A stretch of 64,000 nt of DNA, from the NCBI GenBank assembly GCA_036971475.1, contig JBAIZL010000002.1, positions 355,038,082 to 355,102,081 on the forward strand, in the 5' to 3' direction. This stretch comes from Prosapia bicincta. Taxonomy: Eukaryota; Arthropoda; Insecta; Hemiptera; Cercopidae. The position numbers and the translations under genes were made by a program. This document shows positions 58,667-64,000 of the stretch, one piece after another. The notes beneath the pieces were generated by a model. That model was not told the DNA's origin. It saw only the letters and a program-made list of their open reading frames with translations, and did not search any database. Every line of letters begins with the position of its first letter. Position 1 is the stretch's first letter.

Positions 58667-61600
58667 ATGATCAAGATCCTCCAAGTGAACCTACAGCATA
58701 GCAGGGCGTCGAGTGCTGTCGTGTGTAGGATGCTGGACAAGGGAGAGGTGGACTTGGTTCTCATCCAGGAGCCATGGATTTCTAGAGGACGAATATGCGG
58801 GCTGGCGACATCTGGAGGTAAGTTGTTGTACGATAAGGACTCCGGAGTTCCCAGGACGTGTATCCTGGTTAGGAGGGGTTTGAGTGCTTTTGTACTAACG
58901 GACTTCTGCTGCAGGGACTTAATAGCAGTGACGGTGGAGCTGCGGGCGGAGGGGAGGATGAAGAGGCTGAACTAGGGCCAGACAGGAGGTCCTGGACATT
59001 ACGGTGGCATCGAACCAGACGGCTAGGTATGTACTAAACTGGCATGTGTCGGATGAACCATCTTCTTCTGACCACAGACATATTAGGTATGATATCTCTC
59101 TAAATCCAGCCATGCTTCGGCCAACCAGGGATCCAAGAAGAACAGACTGGGACTCCTACAGAAGGGACCTGGGAGTTCGGATTGAGGAGGCTGGAGTGGA
59201 GTATGGTGGGAGGAGAGAGCTAGAAGACTCTGCCGCATTGGTTGGCGAGGCTATAGTAGAATCCTTTACTGATAACTGCCCTCTTAGTGAGGGGAGAAAA
59301 GTAGGGGATCCCTCATGGTGGAACAAGAAGCTAGCCAAACTTCGGAAGACCACCAGGAGACTCTTTAATAGAGCAAAAAAGAACGGGGAGTTGGAACAGT
59401 ATAGGAAAACACTAACCGAATACAACAGGGCAATTAGAGAAGCACGCAGGAAGTCCTGGAAGGAGTTTTGTCAAGAGATTGACAAAACTCGGGAAGGGGC
59501 ACGACTGCATAAAGTGCTCTCTAAGGACCCAGTTAACCCGGTGGGGATGCTAAGAACCCCACTGGGAAATATAACAAAAACTGCAGGGGAAACTGCAAAA
59601 GAATTAATCAGAACGCAATTCCCTTCCAGTACCCTGAGGAAACTTGGGGGAGCAGACACTGAACTAGTTGCCAAACTCTCCACAAGACGTGGTAAGAGGG
59701 AGGACTGGGAAGTGGCAAGGAGGATAGTAACTCCACAAAGGGTAAGATGGGCTATTGGCACATTTAAACCCTACAAATCTCCAGGTCCAGATGGGATCTA
59801 TCCTGTGCTGCTGCAGCAGGGAATGGATTTGCTGGTACTGGTACTTACTAAATTATACAGGCTAAGCATTGCTTTAGGGCATGTGCCGGCAGCCTGGAAA
59901 GCTAGTAAGGTGGTCTTTATACCTAAGCCCACCGGTAACCAATCGGAAGGGAAAAGATACAGACCAATTACACTCATGTCCTTTGTTCTTAAGGGACTTG
60001 AAAAACAGGTTTATAGGCATATTAGGGGGGGGGTGCTTTGGCTATAAAACCACTGCTTTGGAACCAGTATGCTTATCAACCGGGGAAATCCTGCGAGGGA
60101 GCTTTCCGTCAAGTGGTTGGTAGGATTGAGCAAATGATCGCCAAGAAAGGTTGTGCCCTAGGTGTCTTCCTCGACATTGAAGGGGCTTTCAATCACCCCT
60201 CAGTGGAGACGATGATAAGTGGTGCAAGACGTCATGGAGTGGATGCAACCACTTGTGGTTGGATAAGTTCCATGTTAACAAACAGAAGCATTTCTGTAGA
60301 GGTGGCAGGGGAGGTCAGAAGGGCGGAGACAAGTCTGGGCTGTGCACAGGGGGGGGGGGGTTCTCTCTCCTCTGTTGTGGTGCCTAGTGGTTGACAACCT
60401 TATTGAACTCCTGAATTAACAGGGGTACTTCTGTCTAGGATATGCGGACGACATAGTTGTTTTGATCCTGGGCAGATTCCCTGATACAGTCCTTGAGGTA
60501 ATCAGAAATCCTCTACGACTGATTGAAGAGTGGTGTAAAAAGGAGAACCTTAAGGTAAATCCAAAAAAGACTGCTCTCATCAACTTCACCAGACAGCGAA
60601 AAGATCTGTCGACCAGGATGCCCCTCTTGTTTCGTGAATACCTTGAGTTTGTGGGGGAGGTGAAGTACCTGGGAGTTACTCTGGACAGGAAACTCACCTG
60701 GAACCCACATCTTGAGAGGACAGTTAACAGGGCCAAAAGGGCACTGATGACTGTGAGAAGAATGGTGGGTAAGAAATGGGGACTGAAGCCATCAATGATG
60801 CACTGGATGTATCTGAGGGTGATAAGACCTATGATTACCTATGGAGCTCTGGTGTGGTGGACAAAGGCCAACCAGGCACAGACAAGAGCTAAACTGAGCT
60901 CTATCCAGAGATTGGCCTGTCTGTGCACAATGGGAGCGATGTCAACTACACCAGGTGCAGCAATGAAAGTAATGCTTAACCTCCCTCCCCTTGAGCTTGT
61001 CCTTAGGGGAGGCTGGCGGCATGGAGATTGCGCAACTCGAGCAACTGGGCTAACCTCCCAGATGTCTCGGGTCATATGAGTATCGAGTGCGTGGTCAAAG
61101 AACCCGTCTTGGAAATGGGCAGCGACCACATTACTCGAATGTTTGCACCTGACCAGGTCCAACAAACTATGATGGAATGGTCAGGGACATTAACATCGGG
61201 AGCTCAAATCTATTACACAGATGGCTCCAGGATGGACTTCGGCACTGGAGCGGGGGTGTATTGTAAAAACCCAAGGGTAGAACTAGTTTTTTCCTTGGGG
61301 AGGAATACCTCTGTCTTTCAGGCCGAAGTATATGCTATAGATGCCTGTCTGGGAGAGATAGCGAGAAGGGAAACACACGGGACCCAGATTGCTATTTTCT
61401 CCGACAATCAGGCAGCAATTAAGGCACTAAACGAACACGTAGTCACCTCGGCCATAGTCAGCGAGTTCCTAATTAACCTACAAGCTCCTGCAAGGCACAA
61501 TCAAATCATGATAGGTTGGGTGCCAGGGCATAGGGGAATACTTGGAAATGAAGCCGCAGATGCGCTGGCCAGGGAGGGGTCTACGACTCCCCTGATTGGA

Positions 61601-62041
61601 CCGGAGCCTGCGGTAGGTATTTCCAAATCCATGGTCAAGATGGCAGTGCGAAGGTGGATGGCTGAAAGACACTGTGAGCACTGGATCAGGGCCGAAGGGA
61701 TGAGACACAGTAAGCTAACCCTTAGGAAACCTTCCTTGGGGCTGCAGTAGAGTCTCATCTATCTGTCTAGGCAGGAATTGAGGATAGCCACAGGTCTACT
61801 CACGGGACACTGTGGACTAAGGAAACATTTGCATAAAACAGGTATCCACAAAGATGAACCAGTGTGCAGATTATGCGGGCAGGAACTGGAGACTGCCACA
61901 CACATTATTTACAGATGTGAAGTACTTGCTGAGAGGCGCTTCAACCTCTTTGGTGATGGAACGGCTTTGGTGGATGCTGAAGGTAAAACTCTAGTCAGGA
62001 AACTCCTAAACCTGGTAAGAGGGAAGGGGTTATTTGACTAG
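58667..62041 (+). pseudogene. ORF2 of the LOA-type LINE: endonuclease, RT, RNase H
   Basis: APE endonuclease start MIKILQVNLQHSRASSAVVC then LVLIQEPWISRG. The middle of the domain is missing at about 58972, and the end SSSDHRHIRYDISLNP (catalytic SDH) survives at about 59060. RT: FKPYKSPGPDGIYPVLLQQG, KVVFIPKPTGN, RPITLMSFVLKGLEKQ, CALGVFLDIEGAFN (Asp) and LGYADDIVVL (catalytic YADD, about 60440). RNase H: IYYTDGSRMDFGTGAG, AIFSDNQAAIKAL and WVPGHRGILGNEAADALARE (61208-61575). Knuckle CRLCGQELETATHIIYRCEV at 61867. G runs of 9 (60025) and 12 (60349) each shift the frame, and a TAG at 61747 precedes the knuckle. Confidence 0.92.
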
Positions 62042-62138
62042 ATCAGGGAGTAAGTACAATATACCTTAAGGTAGCAGTGCTTAGGGCAATTCAAACCCGC
62101 TCCCAAGTTAAAAAAGAAAAAAAAAAAAAAGACTTCTC

Positions 62139-64000
62139 AGGCGACTAATCCTGCATCTCAAAGTACAACTGTGCTCCTGGGCACACTTTTAGTAAAACTC
62201 TCCTCTCTTACCGGGACGACTTATATTTTCCTGGCTCTGGTGAATTAAGGAAGCCAATCCTCATTTATCTCAGAGCAAGTCGCTGAACTAATGTGTGTAA
62301 CTCGAACGAGTGTTAATCACAACATTGTTGGACTTTCTCAAACTCTTACTCGCTCAAAGGGCACAGTTTCCCCTTTCACTCTCTTTGTTACCTCTTTCAC
62401 TCTCGATGGCACAGTAATAGCTGACAAAAATAATTTTCTCATCCTCGACAAAATTTGTGTCGATTTACTTCGTACTCACATTGACCTTAAGGTACTAAAT
62501 AAGGTACAATCTTATACGCTTGATGACCATACTTTTCATTTGCCAAGTCACATTGATATTCTTCTGGTCGGCGCTCTTTTTCCTTTAATATTGACTCAAA
62601 CTACGCATTCTCTCGGCTCTAATATGCCGTGCCTGATAGGCACTCACTTTGGATTCATGGTTATGGGAGAAGCTCCACGTCTGCCTACGGGTGAAAGGGA
62701 ATCTAGTGTAAGTATGTCCACCACATTACTCACGGTGAATGACTAGGAACTGCACAATTCTCTGCAAAAATTCTGGCACATGAAGAAGTGCCCTTCGCCT
62801 CAAAACTCTCACCACATGATCAAACATGTGAAGCTCATTATGCCGCTACTCATACACGCGACAGTTCAGGTCATTATTGTGTCCCAACTCCTTTCAAACA
62901 AGATAAACCTCTTCTCGGGACTTCTCGCAGGAACGCTGAAGTACGATTAAAATCTCTGGAAAAAAGGTTCAACTCTAAGCCTCACTTCAAGCAACTTTAT
63001 GCAGAATTCATGTCTGTCTATTTCACTTCTGGACACATGATACTTGCCCAAAACACTCAGCTCAGTTCACCTCACTACTTTGTACCTCATCATGAAGTTC
63101 TAAAGGAATCCAGCACCACTACTCGCCTTCGAACAGTCTTTGATGTTAGTGCAAAAACATCCAACGGTGTCTCTCTCAACGACACCCTGTGGACAGGACA
63201 GAAAATGCAGACCAACATTTGTGATTTGTTACTCATGTTTCGCTACCATAATGTGGTTTTTACTTGCGATATACGTCAGATGTATCGTCAGATCAAAGTC
63301 CACCCTGATGATCAACCTTATCAGCTGATCCTATGGAGGGACCATGTCGATCAACCTATTTCCACTTATCAATTGACCACAGTAACCTATGGACTTAGTT
63401 GTTCACCTTACCTGGCGATAACAACTCTTCATCAACTCGCCTCCGATAAAGGTGCTACATTCCCTTTTAAGTACTCCGCACACAAACGTTTGTAGACGAC
63501 ATTATTGCGGGTTGTGATTCCATTGATGAGGCCTCTCATTTGAAAACTCAGCTCATTTCTCTTTTACTTCGAGATGGCTTCGAAGTGCGCAAATGGAATA
63601 CTAACGTTTATCAATTATTACAGGATCTTACAGACGAACACCTAGAGACACCCACGTTTCTTCTGGATACCGCACAACCTCATTATAATATTTTCGGACC
63701 TCATTGGTCATCCTCTTTGGACGCTTTTACTTACCATTTGAATTTTTCTCGAAACTCCAAAACTAAACTTCCAAGTGCTCAGCGTTATCGCTCAAATTAA
63801 TGACCCTTGACGTTTCCTTTCGCCTGTTGTCATGTGAGCAAAATGTTTTATGCAGCTCCTCGGGGCATAAGGGATGGACTGGGACTAATCCCTACCACCT
63901 GAACTTCTAACTCAGTGGCAAACATTTGCAAAGACTTCTTATTGTTTAAAAAATATTGTAATTCCTCGGGTTTTACGCTTGAGTCACTCGTCTATCATTG
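62139..64000 (+). pseudogene. pol: BEL-2 pol: protease and reverse transcriptase (partial)
   Basis: Resumes right after the LINE's target duplication with a protease frame VLLGTLLVKLSSLTG. The catalytic position reads LVN-stop-GSQ instead of a D-x-G triad, so the protease is dead. 62291-62746 covers the rest of the protease (IDILLVGALFPLIL, IGTHFGFMVMGEAP). RT: HHEVLKESSTTTRLRTVFDV, FTCDIRQMYRQIKVHPDDQ and, after a frameshift near 63480, FVDDIIAGCDS with the catalytic DD. The connection region decays with several stops to the window end. RNase H and integrase lie beyond. Confidence 0.88.

Larger units (their letters stand above)
58168..62130 (+). mobile_element. LOA/I-type LINE inserted in BEL-2, 8-bp target duplication
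   Basis: GACTTCTC occurs at 58160-58167 and again at 62131-62138, immediately after an A-rich tail (62110-62130), giving both ends exactly. ORF1 remnant, endonuclease, RT, RNase H and a C-terminal CCHC knuckle are all present in order. Higher GC and fewer lesions than neighbours suggest a younger insertion. Confidence 0.92.
55614..64000 (+). mobile_element. BEL/Pao retrotransposon BEL-2, split by a LINE, running off the window
   Basis: Leader block TTTTGGTCCTACGGGCCGAA at 56097 follows a probable 5' LTR ending ...TTAACA at 56096. gag at 56816-58159 and pol at 62139-64000 are interrupted by the LOA-type LINE at 58168-62130. The 3' LTR is outside the window, so the LTR start cannot be fixed. 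Related to but clearly diverged from BEL-1. Confidence 0.85.

Overview
This window is repeat-rich, AT-rich animal nuclear DNA. It has no operons, ribosome-binding sites, phage or CRISPR. The mix of BEL/Pao LTR retrotransposons, an RNase H-bearing LOA/I-type LINE, Jockey-like LINEs, Penelope-like elements (PLEs), a Helitron, piggyBac, hAT, mariner/Tc1 and Jerky/Tigger-like DNA transposons, together with long (TA)n and (CA)n arrays, is typical of an arthropod, probably an insect. The species cannot be read from the sequence. Almost every coding segment is a transposable-element relic broken by stops, frameshifts or nested insertions. I found no intact host gene; the only host-gene candidate is a set of exon-like blocks at 29.57-30.35 kb (minus). 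Layout, left part. 0-2.5 kb: minus-strand Jockey-like LINE. 2.52-5.47 kb: an LTR-flanked element inserted at its ORF1 end. 5.85-6.66 kb: Jerky/Tigger-like transposase relic. 6.68-6.94 kb: PLE terminal repeat. 6.94-11.2 kb: minus-strand Helitron split by a PLE at 8.61-10.27 kb. 11.53-11.83 kb: 3 x 100 bp tandem repeat. 12.56-13.48 kb: second PLE. 13.5-14.84 kb: fold-back element. Middle part. 16.77-20.77 kb: one arm of a large inverted repeat carrying a hAT element; its partner is at 50.88-54.21 kb. 21.5-22.53 and 23.41-24.54 kb: two unrelated piggyBac-type elements. 27.2-29.5 kb: a third PLE plus flank, repeated in opposite orientation at 37.6-39.4 kb. 33.27-33.53 kb: piggyBac C-terminal finger. 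34.6-36.05 kb: a palindromic element with a promoter-like cluster and a mariner, separated by (TA)n arrays. 36.6-37.4 kb: hAT and Jockey fragments. Right part. 39.64-50.09 kb: a nearly full-length BEL/Pao element (gag, protease, RT, RNase H, integrase, both LTRs). Its 3' LTR is interrupted by a 3,708-bp element with 10-bp terminal inverted repeats and a 4-bp target duplication, which I could not classify. 55.6-64 kb: a second BEL/Pao element running off the window, split by a 3.96-kb LOA-type LINE with an exact 8-bp target duplication. The genes do not form a pathway. What the window records is the order of insertions: PLE into Helitron, LTR element into LINE, LINE into BEL, unknown element into BEL LTR, and piggyBac miniature into one arm of an inverted duplication whose other arm keeps the empty site.
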